A DNA stretch of 64,000 nt from NCBI RefSeq assembly GCF_007991655.1, contig NZ_BJYT01000004.1, forward strand, positions 124,001-188,000, read 5' to 3'. The notes beneath the pieces were generated by a model. The model saw nothing but the letters and a program-made list of their open reading frames with translations. It was not told where the DNA came from and did no database searches. Each line of letters opens with the position of its first letter. Within the stretch, counting starts at the first letter, position 1. Positions 51,714 to 61,173 of this stretch are shown here, in pieces. The stretch is from Segetibacter aerophilus (GTDB lineage Bacteria > Bacteroidota > Bacteroidia > Chitinophagales > Chitinophagaceae). The translations under genes were made by a program, and so were the position numbers.

Positions 51714-52196
51714 TTATTTACTTGAAGTTTTCATTTTCTGAATGCTTGTATTGGCAGGAGCCGGAGTTTCTACTTTGTAACTAGTACCGTGAAACTTGAT
51801 TTGTTTCGTCAATCCATTGTTAAAGAAAATGTCTACATATTTTTCAAATGCGCCTTCAGCATAACCACTAAATCCTAGGGTTACTTTAAAAGTTTCACCC
51901 GGGGCGTAAGTCTTTCCTTGTTCATATTTAGGCGTAGTACAACCACAACCAACTTTTACATTTTCAATCTTAATAGGCTCTGAACTGATGTTTTTGATAG
52001 CTACATCAAACTCAACTGGCTTACCGTAAGGAATTTTTCCGAAGTCATGATTTTCTTCTTTAAATTCAAGAACCTTCGCAATGTCGGCTTTAGGAGTAAT
52101 TTGAGTACTCACCGCCGGCGTAGTAGCTGTAGTAGTCTGCGCATTTACAATAGCAGCAACAAATAAGCTGGTAAGAACAAGAGTAATTTTCTTCAT
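51714..52196 (-). CDS. Secreted DUF1573 protein (tandem paralog)
   Basis: 160 residues with a signal peptide ending VNAQT. Same fold and signature as its neighbour: EFKEENHDFGKIPYGKPVEFDVAIKN and VGCGCTTPKYEQGK. It differs by a ~30-residue Thr-rich linker after the signal. The two genes are a tandem duplication that has diverged. Function unknown. Confidence 0.95.
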   Translation of the reverse strand: MKKITLVLTSLFVAAIVNAQTTTATTPAVSTQITPKADIAKVLEFKEENHDFGKIPYGKPVEFDVAIKNISSEPIKIENVKVGCGCTTPKYEQGKTYAPGETFKVTLGFSGYAEGAFEKYVDIFFNNGLTKQIKFHGTSYKVETPAPANTSIQKMKTSSK

Positions 52197-52395
52197 TTGA
52201 GGAATGATTTTTAAGATTGTAAAGTTATTGTTTTTGGTAAGAAATAATGGTGCCTATTTTCTTACCCTTTCTGTTTTTAAGAATTTATTAATGGCTTTTA
52301 GTTTGGAGTAGTAACGCAAATACGACCTGTAAATTATATACAAGTTTAATAAGTTGTATTTTTTAACACAAATGCGTTTGCACCCCCATTATTTA

Positions 52396-52403
52396 TAAGT
52401 TTG
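52396..52403 (+). promoter_or_regulatory. Consensus -7 box 3 nt before the E1 gene
   Basis: TAAGTTTG is an exact TAnnTTTG and ends 3 nt before ATG 52407. Confidence 0.5.
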
Positions 52404-52406
52404 CAT

Positions 52407-54791
52407 ATGGATAATCAGCATTTAAATACTGAGATTAGCGAAGAAGTAATGTCGTATGACAGGTTTCGGCAGGAGATTTTACAGGATTACAAGATTGCAA
52501 TGGAAAGCCGCGAAGCCAGTTTACTTGGTAGAAGAGAGGTGCTGACGGGGAAAGCGAAATTTGGAATATTTGGTGATGGAAAAGAGGTAGCCCAAATTGC
52601 GATGGCTAAGTTTTTTAAAAACGGGGATTTTAGATCAGGGTATTATCGTGATCAGACTTTTATGTTCTCTACAGGTCTTGCAACTATTCAACAGTTCTTT
52701 GCTCAATTATATTCTGACCCAGATATTAATAACGATCCTTTTAGTGCCGGTCGCCAGATGAATGCGCACTTTGCCACAAAGTTTGTTGACGAAGAAGGAA
52801 ACTGGTTAGACCTTACCAATCTAAAAAATATATCTGCTGATATCGCTCCTACAGCCGGCCAGATGCCAAGAGCACTTGGTCTTGCCTTAGCATCAAAAAC
52901 ATTTCGAAATCTCGGTGACACAAAGGAGCTGGTAAATCTTAGTAACCACGGCAATGAAATTTGCTTTTGCACCATCGGCGATGCAAGTACTTCTGAAGGA
53001 CATTTTTGGGAAACAGTGAATGCAGCAAGCGTGATGCAGGTTCCCTTAGCCATTTTTGTGTGGGATGACGGTTATGGCATTTCTGTGCCAAAAAAGCTTC
53101 AAACTACAAAAGGGTCAATTTCTGACGCGCTCTCCGGTTTTCAAAAAAATACCCTCACTAACGGTATCAATATTTATAAGGTAAACGGCTGGGATTACGC
53201 TGGCATGTGTGAAGTTTTTGAAGCTGCGCTGGATGAAATGCGCGAAACGCATACTCCTGCACTTTTTCACGTAGAAGAGATCACCCAACCGCAGGGCCAT
53301 TCAACAAGTGGCAGCCATGAGCGTTACAAAACCCACGAAAGACTACAGTGGGAGAAGGAGTGGGATTGCATAAAGAAATTCAGGGAATGGATTATCGCCA
53401 ACGGTCTTGCTGCAGAAGATGAGCTGTTTGATATAGAATCAGCAGCTAAAGAGTATGTGAGAGCCAGCAAAGCAAAAGCCTGGGAAAATTATATTGCACC
53501 AATTAAAAAGCAGGTGGCTAGAGTGGTTCAGGTGATGAATGCAGTTGCGAAACAACATCCTGTAAAATCAGAAGAGCTTAAAAAGCTAACAGCTGAACTA
53601 CAAACGAATCGTGAACCACTTCGCCGGGACGTAATGAAGACTCTTGGAACAGCCTTGCAAATAATTCCTGCTAGTAAAGAAGTCAAGAGTTATTATGAAG
53701 AGTTGAAGCGCGAGAACAAGCTCATCTTCAATACGCATTTATATAACGAAGGGCCCAAATCTGCTTTAAGAATAACTGAAGTAAAAGCGACTTATGCGAA
53801 TGATGCACGAATTGTAAACGGCTTTGAAATACTCAATAAGTACTTTGATGGTTTATTCGCTACTAATAAAAAAGTCATTGCCTTTGGCGAAGACGTTGGA
53901 AGAATAGGAGATGTAAACCAGGGATTTTCAGGCTTGCAGGAAAAGCACGGATCTCACCGCATCTTTGACACAGGTATTCGCGAACTTTCTATTATTGGCC
54001 AAGGGCTTGGGTTAGCGCTACGAGGACTTCGGCCCATTGCTGAAATTCAATATCTCGACTACCTGCTCTATGGCCTGCAACCGCTTGCTGACGACGTTGC
54101 CACTACACATTATAGAACCAAAGGTTTGCAAAGTTGTCCGCTAATTGTTCGCACCCGCGGCCATCGTCTCGAGGGCATTTGGCACAGTGGTTCTCCAATG
54201 GGTATGGTCATTAATGCGCTGCGCGGAATCTTCATTTGCGTTCCTCGAAATATGGTGCAGGCAGCGGGTATGTACAATACCCTGTTAGAAGGCAACGACC
54301 CTGGTTTAATGATAGAAAGCCTGAACGGTTATCGCTTGAAAGAAAAGTTGCCATCAAACCTGCTAGATCTCAGAGTGCCTCTTGGTACTCCTGAAATTCT
54401 TCGTGATGGAGAAGATGTAACTATTGTTTCCTACGGCTCCACTTTGCGCATAATAAGTGAAGCCGCAAATTCGTTGCAAAAGTTAGGTATCAGTTGCGAG
54501 ATTATTGACGTGCAAACACTGGTGCCTTTTGATCGCCCGCTTACCATCCTTGCTTCCCTCAAAAAAACGAATCGTATTATTTTTATCGACGAAGACGTGC
54601 CGGGTGGGGCCGCCGCGTACATGTATAATAAAGTGCTCGAAGAACAAAACGGCTACCGCTATTTGGATGTAGCCGGAAGAACCCTAACGGCGCAGGCTCA
54701 TCGTCCATCTTACGGAAGTGATGGCGATTATTTTAGTAAGCCAAATGCGGAAAATATTGTCGAAACAATCCAGCAAATGATGGCAGAGTAG
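52407..54791 (+). CDS. 2-oxoacid dehydrogenase E1, fused alpha and beta subunits
   Basis: 794 residues from ATG 52407; a TTG at 52401 adds two residues. The N-terminal half is E1 alpha with the TPP/Mg site GDASTSEGHFWETVNAA and the GYGISVPKKLQ loop. The C-terminal half (from about residue 465) is E1 beta: EDVGRIGDVNQGF, GLRPIAEIQYLDYL, IDVQTLVPFD, DEDVPGGAAAYMYN. The two are separate genes in most bacteria and fused in many Bacteroidota. It decarboxylates branched-chain or pyruvate-type 2-oxoacids with a lipoyl E2. No E2/E3 genes are nearby. Confidence 0.93.
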   Translation: MDNQHLNTEISEEVMSYDRFRQEILQDYKIAMESREASLLGRREVLTGKAKFGIFGDGKEVAQIAMAKFFKNGDFRSGYYRDQTFMFSTGLATIQQFFAQLYSDPDINNDPFSAGRQMNAHFATKFVDEEGNWLDLTNLKNISADIAPTAGQMPRALGLALASKTFRNLGDTKELVNLSNHGNEICFCTIGDASTSEGHFWETVNAASVMQVPLAIFVWDDGYGISVPKKLQTTKGSISDALSGFQKNTLTNGINIYKVNGWDYAGMCEVFEAALDEMRETHTPALFHVEEITQPQGHSTSGSHERYKTHERLQWEKEWDCIKKFREWIIANGLAAEDELFDIESAAKEYVRASKAKAWENYIAPIKKQVARVVQVMNAVAKQHPVKSEELKKLTAELQTNREPLRRDVMKTLGTALQIIPASKEVKSYYEELKRENKLIFNTHLYNEGPKSALRITEVKATYANDARIVNGFEILNKYFDGLFATNKKVIAFGEDVGRIGDVNQGFSGLQEKHGSHRIFDTGIRELSIIGQGLGLALRGLRPIAEIQYLDYLLYGLQPLADDVATTHYRTKGLQSCPLIVRTRGHRLEGIWHSGSPMGMVINALRGIFICVPRNMVQAAGMYNTLLEGNDPGLMIESLNGYRLKEKLPSNLLDLRVPLGTPEILRDGEDVTIVSYGSTLRIISEAANSLQKLGISCEIIDVQTLVPFDRPLTILASLKKTNRIIFIDEDVPGGAAAYMYNKVLEEQNGYRYLDVAGRTLTAQAHRPSYGSDGDYFSKPNAENIVETIQQMMAE

Positions 54792-54826
54792 TTTTAATAG
54801 TGAACATTAGCTCTTTATGCGTTATC

Positions 54827-54839
54827 GTTGCGACGCTCC
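54827..54839 (+). repeat. GTTGCGACGC intergenic repeat, copy I
   Basis: GTTGCGACGCTCC, the same 13-mer as copy C. It lies 35 nt after the E1 stop, in its sense. Confidence 0.65.
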
Positions 54840-54907
54840 GTTCAGCAGTAAATCTTTAATCAGCTTTTTCACTATTGACATAAACGTGCCTTATTCTGTT
54901 CTTTCAT

Positions 54908-54949
54908 AAAAAAACCCTTGTAACTAATTTAAGCTACAAGGGTTTTTTT
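54908..54949. terminator. Bidirectional terminator between E1 and mqo
   Basis: A 15-bp stem, arms 54908-54922 (A-run, then CCCTTGTA) and 54935-54949 (TACAAGGG, then T-run), loop of 12. T-tracts follow on both strands, and the genes on both sides converge here. Confidence 0.9.
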
Positions 54950-54970
54950 ATACTTAAAAGTTTCAAAGTA

Positions 54971-56500
54971 TTATTGATGTATTTCCTCAAGTACACCTTC
55001 TGCAAACTGCAATTTGAGAACTTCGCTTGTTTGCCTTCTTACTTCTGCACAAAGTTTTCCATTTGACGCCAACGATTGACCATAAGAAGGAATCATTTTC
55101 TTCAGCTTCGATTGCCATTCAGCTGTACCTGCCTTGTCTTTGAAGCAACGCTTTAAAAGATCCAACATTATAGAAACCGCCGTTGAAGCCCCGGGAGACG
55201 CGCCCAACAATGCCGCAATAGTTCCATCAGCAGAACTAACTACCTCTGTTCCAAATTCAAGCACACCACCTTCTTTTTCATCTTTTTTTATTACCTGCAC
55301 CCGCTGACCTGCAATTTCTATTTCCCAATCTTCGAGCCTTGCCGCGGGCAGGTATTCGCGAAGCGCATCTAATCGATCTTCCGGCGATTGCCTTACCTGG
55401 TCGATCAGGTATTTAGTAAGAGGAATATTTTTAATTCCCGCAGATAACATAGGCCCAATGTTTCCCAATTTTATCGACATCGGCAAATCCATATACGAAC
55501 CGTGCTTCAAAAACTTCGTGGAAAATCCGGCGTAAGGTCCGAAGAGTAACTCTCGTTTGCCTTCAATCATTCTTGTATCAAGGTGTGGTACCGACATTGG
55601 CGGTGCTCCCACAGAAGCTTTTCCATAAACTTTTGCATTGTGTTTTGCGATTACTTCCGGGTTTGTACAGCGCAACCATTGACCACTCACCGGGAATCCG
55701 CCGAACCCTTTTCCTTCTGGGATTTCTGATTTTATCAGCAGCGGTAACGAACCTCCGCCGGCCCCAATGAAAACAAACTTTGCTTGCAGCTTACGTCTTT
55801 GGCCTGTTACGGTGTTTTTCACGTTTATCCGCCACATGGTTTCGCCCTCGTCCTTTTCAAGGTCGCGCACCTGGTGGCTAAAATGAAGAGATACGCCGGG
55901 CTGCTTCTTTAAATGATCGAACATGCAGCGGGTAAGTGAACCAAAATTTACATCTGTTCCAATATCCATTCGTGTTGCCGCCACTTTTTCTTCAGGATCA
56001 CGGCCTTCCATCACCAAGGGGATCCATTCTTCCAACTGACTTTTATCCTCGGTGTATTTCATGCCTTTAAAAAGGTGACACGATGTAAGAGCCTCATACC
56101 GTTTCCTTAAATATTCAACGTTTTTTTCCCCCCAAACAAAACTCATGTGTGGAATAGGTCGTATGAAAGAAGGCGGTACAGTAATAAAATTTTGCTGGAT
56201 AAGATATGCCCAGAACTGTTTTGAAACTTCAAAAGACTCAGCGATTTTTACAGCTTTACTTGTATCAATTGATCCGTCTTCAAGCTCAGGTGTATAATTA
56301 AGTTCACAAAATGCAGAGTGACCCGTTCCTGCATTATTCCATGCATCAGAACTTTCTGCTGCGGCAACATCAAGGGTTTCAAAAATTTCTATAGTTAAAT
56401 CGGGTTGCAATTGCTTTAGCAACACTCCGAGAGTTGCGCTCATTATACCGGCTCCAATCAAGACTACATCAGGATTATTTGAATTTTCATTTGTACTCAT
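54971..56500 (-). CDS. mqo: Malate:quinone oxidoreductase
   Basis: 509 residues from ATG 56500 ([25 protein letters not shown]); the frame extends to 56539 via a TTG. FAD-binding GAGIMS near the N-terminus and family blocks [26 protein letters not shown]-like [23 protein letters not shown] and [16 protein letters not shown]. It oxidises malate to oxaloacetate at the inner membrane and passes electrons to quinone, in place of or alongside NAD-dependent malate dehydrogenase. A consensus -7 box is 36 nt upstream. Confidence 0.96.
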   Translation of the reverse strand: MSTNENSNNPDVVLIGAGIMSATLGVLLKQLQPDLTIEIFETLDVAAAESSDAWNNAGTGHSAFCELNYTPELEDGSIDTSKAVKIAESFEVSKQFWAYLIQQNFITVPPSFIRPIPHMSFVWGEKNVEYLRKRYEALTSCHLFKGMKYTEDKSQLEEWIPLVMEGRDPEEKVAATRMDIGTDVNFGSLTRCMFDHLKKQPGVSLHFSHQVRDLEKDEGETMWRINVKNTVTGQRRKLQAKFVFIGAGGGSLPLLIKSEIPEGKGFGGFPVSGQWLRCTNPEVIAKHNAKVYGKASVGAPPMSVPHLDTRMIEGKRELLFGPYAGFSTKFLKHGSYMDLPMSIKLGNIGPMLSAGIKNIPLTKYLIDQVRQSPEDRLDALREYLPAARLEDWEIEIAGQRVQVIKKDEKEGGVLEFGTEVVSSADGTIAALLGASPGASTAVSIMLDLLKRCFKDKAGTAEWQSKLKKMIPSYGQSLASNGKLCAEVRRQTSEVLKLQFAEGVLEEIHQ

Positions 56501-56536
56501 GCTATATGTTCTTATTGATGAAATGCTTTTAAACTG

Positions 56537-56544
56537 CAAAAGTA
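56537..56544 (-). promoter_or_regulatory. Candidate -7 box for mqo
   Basis: TACTTTTG on the minus strand is an exact TAnnTTTG, 36 nt upstream of ATG 56500. Confidence 0.45.
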
Positions 56545-56566
56545 CTTTCTACTTAAATTATGCCAC

Positions 56567-56761
56567 TCATCGTATTGTAATAATTTGTGGTTTAATCATT
56601 TTCCATCCAAGCCACTGCTCATACATAGCGATCAAGCCTTTTTGTGGTAATTTTTGAAAAAGCGTAAAAAGGCAGTAAAATCTTTCAAACCTTACCATCC
56701 AATTATTTGATGCTATCGTCTTCCCTTGGCTCTTCTTCAGTAAACGAGTAATCTCATCCAT
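56567..56761 (-). CDS. Possible small basic protein
   Basis: 64 residues starting MDEITRLLKKSQGK, with KLPQKGLIAMYEQWLGWKM near the end; basic, no membrane helix, no recognised domain. It lies in the mqo upstream region on the same strand. The composition is protein-like but there is nothing else to support it. Confidence 0.28.
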   Translation of the reverse strand: MDEITRLLKKSQGKTIASNNWMVRFERFYCLFTLFQKLPQKGLIAMYEQWLGWKMIKPQIITIR

Positions 56762-56842
56762 TTATATTATTTTTTTTCTGATTAGTATTTTAAAAACCCG
56801 CGAATTATATTAGAGTTCTTTCGTTTTTATAACCAACTCGTC

Positions 56843-57316
56843 ATGAACCCAGGAGATAATCTCAATAGAGATATTAAAACTGAGAAGGCAAATTCCTTCT
56901 ACAAAAAATTCTTTCTTTTTGCAGCGTTCTGGAATGTTGGAGCTGGATTATTAGGAGTAGTCTCACTGGCGTTCAACATCAAACTGTTTTACAACGTGGT
57001 AGATTACTCTGCCGATTATCTCTTCAAAATTCACTATTACAATTTCTGGCTTTTTATACTCATCATGGGTATTGGGTTTTATTTTGTCTCGAGGGATGTA
57101 AGACAGAACTATGCAATGGCTATTGTAGGTGTCCTCGGAAAAACAGCGGCAGTAGGTGTATGGTTATATTACTATTTTTTAGGTCAGGCTACCTACATGG
57201 TATTGGTTGCCGGGGCTGGAGATATGTTACTCGTATTGGTGTTTATAGTCTACCTAAGTTTTACCCTTAAAAACTATAAAAACCCTAGTACGTTGAATCA
57301 AAAATACCAGCTATGA
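56843..57316 (+). CDS. Four-helix membrane protein, first gene of the DyP cassette
   Basis: 157 residues with four hydrophobic helices at about 28-50, 68-88, 93-117 and 121-143 (for example FWLFILIMGIGFYFVSRDV and YMVLVAGAGDMLLVLVFIVYL). No family recognised. Its stop overlaps the next gene's start (ATGA, 4 nt), so the two are translationally coupled. The cassette ends in a DyP peroxidase, which suggests a membrane-linked redox function. Confidence 0.7.
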   Translation: MNPGDNLNRDIKTEKANSFYKKFFLFAAFWNVGAGLLGVVSLAFNIKLFYNVVDYSADYLFKIHYYNFWLFILIMGIGFYFVSRDVRQNYAMAIVGVLGKTAAVGVWLYYYFLGQATYMVLVAGAGDMLLVLVFIVYLSFTLKNYKNPSTLNQKYQL

Positions 57317-58593
57317 TGAATGTTCAGGACGGATTAACCCTCCTTTTTGATACACGAGAAGATAAACTGCAGGATCTAATACAGCTATTAAATAAATTGT
57401 CGGAGAATATTGAGGCGAATGACCTGATGCCTTTTGGCAAGATGAAAAAAATCCATTTTGCGCGTTGGGTAATGATGGATGCAACGCACGACGTAGACGG
57501 AAATCCAATACCGGCTCACCTGCTTTTCGAATCTGATTACGACGGTGACGAAGCGGAACATATAAACGAGATGCTGGATGTTGGCTTGCCCGGTTTCATA
57601 AAAATATTTCGCACTTGCAAAGGATTTCCTGAAAAGGAAAATGTGACACGTGAAGAAGTATTGGTTTTCATTAATAGTCACAATGCACCAAAGACCGGTT
57701 TGTTTATTGGAGCTTGGGGTAGATCGGTTGAGCAAATCAAGCAGGAGAAAGAGTTATACTACGCGGTCGAAGATTACCTTGATGCAAACAGGGAAGCCTT
57801 AATAACTAAATCTCCCCTTGAAATACGAAATAAGGTGCGTGAATATGTTTGGAGTAAGGACGAATTCGCGTGGTCGAAAGTTCCCCCGGGTAAAAGATCT
57901 TTCAAGCAAAACTTTCAATACTACGGCTACCTCGCTTTCCTGGTCTGTTGTGCAATTATATTGCTGCCTTTTCTTTTGATCATGGTCATTACCGCATTAA
58001 TAATGCTTCGCCGCAGGGAAATGAAAGAGCCAGCTACAGACCATCACCTTGATAAATCAAAAGTAAGCTTACTGCAAAAGCACGAAAAATTCAATTTACA
58101 AAACCAGTTTTCCGCCGTTGGTAATATAAAGCCGGGAACGTTTAGGCTGCGATTTTTGAAGAAGACCTTATGGATGATAAACAGGGTAAGCCGGTATGTT
58201 TTCAATAAGGGAAAGTTGGCCACCATTCCATCTATACATTTTGCAAGGTGGGTTTTTCTTGATGATCATAAACGGTTAATCTTCATTAGTAATTATGACG
58301 GAACTTCTGATCAATACCTTACTGATTTTGTAAATAAGCAGCCTGCTCCTATGTCTGCAATTTTTTGCCACATGATGGACTTCCCCAAGACCAAATGGCT
58401 TGTACTGGAAGGCGCCAGGGACATGAAGGGTTTTGTAGCATGGGCCCGAAAAAAACAAATTCCTTCCCAGGTTTGGTATAGCGCTTATAAGGACATTACC
58501 GTAAAAAATATTATTGCCAATACCAATGTTCGCATGGGTCTGTATGGCTCTATCAGCGATAAGAAAGCGCAACAATGGTTAAACCTATTATAA
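57313..58593 (+). CDS. Protein with duplicated FARWV domains around a transmembrane helix
   Basis: 426 residues, no family recognised. It has an internal repeat: IHFARWV at 47-53 followed by LLFESDYDGDEAEHINEML, and again IHFARWV at 308-314 followed by LIFISNYDGTSDQYLTDFV. Between the halves is one strong membrane helix pair at about 203-235 with a basic flank. The two halves are thus probably on the same side or opposite sides of the membrane. Translationally coupled to the upstream membrane gene and 7 nt before the DyP gene. The duplicated domain may bind or hold the peroxidase or its substrate. Confidence 0.65.
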   Translation: MMNVQDGLTLLFDTREDKLQDLIQLLNKLSENIEANDLMPFGKMKKIHFARWVMMDATHDVDGNPIPAHLLFESDYDGDEAEHINEMLDVGLPGFIKIFRTCKGFPEKENVTREEVLVFINSHNAPKTGLFIGAWGRSVEQIKQEKELYYAVEDYLDANREALITKSPLEIRNKVREYVWSKDEFAWSKVPPGKRSFKQNFQYYGYLAFLVCCAIILLPFLLIMVITALIMLRRREMKEPATDHHLDKSKVSLLQKHEKFNLQNQFSAVGNIKPGTFRLRFLKKTLWMINRVSRYVFNKGKLATIPSIHFARWVFLDDHKRLIFISNYDGTSDQYLTDFVNKQPAPMSAIFCHMMDFPKTKWLVLEGARDMKGFVAWARKKQIPSQVWYSAYKDITVKNIIANTNVRMGLYGSISDKKAQQWLNLL

Positions 58594-58600
58594 TACTAAG

Positions 58601-60028
58601 ATGGTCACACTAGCTAAGAAAGAAATACAGGGGTTAATACTTCGCGGCTACAGCAACTTGCCAAACGCTATCTATTTGTTACTCCAAATAACTAACGTAG
58701 AAAATGCAAAAAAATGGCTGGCAGAAATTGGTGACCAAATAACAGATGGAGACACTAAACCGCGGGAAAACGCGATGAACATTGCGTTTACGCTAGAGGG
58801 CATGAAAAAATTAGGTTTGAGCAAAAATGCCTTAAAAACCTTCTCGGGTGAATTTGAAGAAGGCATGTCAACAGAACACAAACAATTGATGTTTGGCGAC
58901 TATGGTAAAAGCGATCCAAAAAACTGGGCGTGGGGAGGACCACATTGTCCTGAAGTGCACGTAATGCTGATGCTGTATACAGATACCAATGAGCGCTTGG
59001 AAACATTTAAAAAGGTAGTAATTGAACGAATAAATGCGGCGGGGATAACAATACTCGAAAAAATAGACACGTGCAGGCCTGATAATGAAAAAGAGCATTT
59101 CGGGTTTAAGGATGGTATCTCACAACCCTTCCTAGCGGAGTTGAGCGAAAAAGGACCTGCGGACGATCCGATAGCAATAGGAGAATTTATCCTTGGTTAT
59201 AAGAATGAGTATGGACAGTACACGGACAGCCCGTCGATTTTACCATCTGAGGATCCTGCTAATTTGTTTCCTGTCGAACCTGAAACAAACAATAAAGATT
59301 TCGGTGCAAATGGCAGCTATCTTGTTTTTCGTCAACTGGGGCAGGATGTGAAGGCATTTTGGGATTTCGCCTATGAGAATTCGAAAGATAAAAATGGCAA
59401 TTATATACACGAAGAAGCCGTTAAACTTGCATCTAAAATGGTGGGACGCTGGCCGTCCGGAACTTCCCTCGTCGATAGTCCTGAGAAGGATGACCCCTCA
59501 ATGTGTGATAAAAATGATTTTCTATACCATACGCAGGATCCGCAGGGACTTGGTTGTCCGTATGGTGCCCACGTTCGCCGCAACCATCCCCGCGATTGCC
59601 TGGAAGGAATTCCTAAGGAGTCGTCTTTTATTACAAGAAAACATCGATTGCTAAGAAGGGGCCGCTCTTTTGGTGCACCTGTCGCTAAATCTATGAACCC
59701 GCAGGATATCCTTAAAACAAACGACACTGCACCTTCGGGTGCACGGGGCCTGAATTTTATTTGCTTTAATGCAGACCTTGCCCGCCAGTTTGAGTTTATT
59801 CAAAACATATGGATCAATAATCCAAAATTCCAGAGCCTGACAGATGAATTGGATCCACTGGTAGCAAACCCTTTAGGGCGGGGTAACAATAACGAAACAA
59901 ACAGCTTTTCGATACAGGAGAAACCCTTCCGTAAAAGACTTCAAAATCTTCCAATGTTTGTTCACACCATGGGCGGCGCCTATTTCTTCATGCCTTCGAT
60001 TTCTGCTGTCAAATACTTAGCTTCTTAG
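58601..60028 (+). CDS. DyP-type heme peroxidase
   Basis: 475 residues, a Dyp-type (YfeX/EfeB superfamily) peroxidase. The GxxDG motif is GFKDG with the distal Asp at 171, and the proximal heme-binding His is in GAHVRRNHPRD at about 324. YFFMPSISAVKYL closes the fold. No signal peptide, so it may be cytoplasmic or released by other means. It uses hydrogen peroxide to oxidise dyes, porphyrins or phenolic substrates. It is the last gene of a tight three-gene operon with two membrane proteins of unknown function. Confidence 0.9.
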   Translation: MVTLAKKEIQGLILRGYSNLPNAIYLLLQITNVENAKKWLAEIGDQITDGDTKPRENAMNIAFTLEGMKKLGLSKNALKTFSGEFEEGMSTEHKQLMFGDYGKSDPKNWAWGGPHCPEVHVMLMLYTDTNERLETFKKVVIERINAAGITILEKIDTCRPDNEKEHFGFKDGISQPFLAELSEKGPADDPIAIGEFILGYKNEYGQYTDSPSILPSEDPANLFPVEPETNNKDFGANGSYLVFRQLGQDVKAFWDFAYENSKDKNGNYIHEEAVKLASKMVGRWPSGTSLVDSPEKDDPSMCDKNDFLYHTQDPQGLGCPYGAHVRRNHPRDCLEGIPKESSFITRKHRLLRRGRSFGAPVAKSMNPQDILKTNDTAPSGARGLNFICFNADLARQFEFIQNIWINNPKFQSLTDELDPLVANPLGRGNNNETNSFSIQEKPFRKRLQNLPMFVHTMGGAYFFMPSISAVKYLAS

Positions 60029-60234
60029 TTTGATGCTTTTCAGGATAAAAATTCTGCAGCGTTAAAAACGGCAGCATTAACGCCAATTCTTCACTCATTT
60101 AGTTATTGATCTGCGTAGATTAGTGCATTAGTAAAATTGCTATTAAAAAGGGTCAAAGCTGTAAATATAAAATTGACACTCTGCCCAGGAATTGCATCTT
60201 GGAAGCAACAGTCATACTGAAAAAATTAAGACCC

Positions 60235-60975
60235 TTATTCGTACTTGCTTTTGTCGATTAATAACGCCGAGTCTGCGTCTAAAAAAATATAAAACGAGGG
60301 GTGGTCGCGAAGAAAGGTTGCAGGAATTTCGGTTGAAATCTCCGCTTCAATCACCTGTTTAACGATTTCGGCTTTTCGCTTTCCGCTAACCAGCAGTACT
60401 ACGTTTTTAGCGTCCAGCAGCGAAGCAATTCCCAATGTCAAACCCTTTGTCAATGATCGCTTTTCTTTAAAATATTTCTGTCCAACCTCTTGTGTCTGAG
60501 GGTGTATATCTGCTATATGTGATCTCAGTTCAGGTGACGTTCCTGGTTCGTTCATTCCAACATGACCATTCAATCCTAAACCAATAACGGCTACGTCTAT
60601 ACCACCATTCGCAGCTATGAAGTTCTCTACCTTATCACATTCCTTTTGTTTTTCTGGCGACCTACCATCGAAAAAACAAATGTGCTCATGAGCAATTTTT
60701 AACGGCTCAAACAACTGTTGATTTAAGTGATACCTGCAGCTGCCTTCATCGTTTTCATTCATCCTAACCCATTCATCAAGACTGACGAAGTTCCAGTCAG
60801 TAACGGAAATTTCGCCCTTTTGCACGCTAGCTACCAACTCTCTGTACAATCCCGCGGGGCTATCTCCGGAGGCAGTACAGATAAGAGGAGTTGTTTGCTC
60901 CTTCACTCGTTCATTTAAAACCGCAAACGCCTTTTTGGACATCGCTTCATAAGAATCAGATACAAATATTTTCAT
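60235..60975 (-). CDS. nagB: Glucosamine-6-phosphate deaminase
   Basis: 246 residues, isomerase-type fold. NVFV-like LDEWV strand, GLGLNGHVGMNEPGTSPELRS (the NGH form of the Bacillus-type active site), and SGKRKAEIVKQVIE. It converts glucosamine 6-phosphate to fructose 6-phosphate and ammonia, linking amino-sugar use to glycolysis. A 6-phosphogluconolactonase-like paralog is less likely because of the NGHVGMNEP stretch. Alone in its transcription unit. Confidence 0.88.
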   Translation of the reverse strand: MKIFVSDSYEAMSKKAFAVLNERVKEQTTPLICTASGDSPAGLYRELVASVQKGEISVTDWNFVSLDEWVRMNENDEGSCRYHLNQQLFEPLKIAHEHICFFDGRSPEKQKECDKVENFIAANGGIDVAVIGLGLNGHVGMNEPGTSPELRSHIADIHPQTQEVGQKYFKEKRSLTKGLTLGIASLLDAKNVVLLVSGKRKAEIVKQVIEAEISTEIPATFLRDHPSFYIFLDADSALLIDKSKYE

Positions 60976-61102
60976 TGAATAAATTAAAGAAACAATTTTT
61001 GAATAAAATGCTCTTAGTAAAGCTTTTTTAAAAGCCGCTGTTGCAATAGCTACTATCTGTCAACGCCCCCACGATGTTCAATAGTTGTTATCTGCCAGGT
61101 AC

Positions 61103-61128
61103 AAAAAATCCCACCGATAAGGTGGGAT
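61103..61128 (-). terminator. sucC terminator
   Basis: ATCCCACC pairs with GGTGGGAT (61108-61128) around GATAA; on the minus strand five to six T follow. It lies 45 nt after the sucC stop. Confidence 0.85.
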
Positions 61129-61173
61129 CTACTTATAAAACTTATTACTTATTACATACAACTTAAAACACTC

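Larger units (their letters stand above)
56501..56842. other. Divergent intergenic region between mqo and the peroxidase cassette
   Basis: 342 bp between divergent starts. It contains the candidate mqo -7 box, a possible small ORF (56567-56761) and an AT-rich stretch before the ATG at 56843. No other gene or RNA is recognised. Confidence 0.45.

Noticed and set aside
60059-60083. Hairpin GCGTTAA/TTAACGC after the DyP gene
   Set aside because: Seven-bp stem without a T-tract; too weak for a terminator call.
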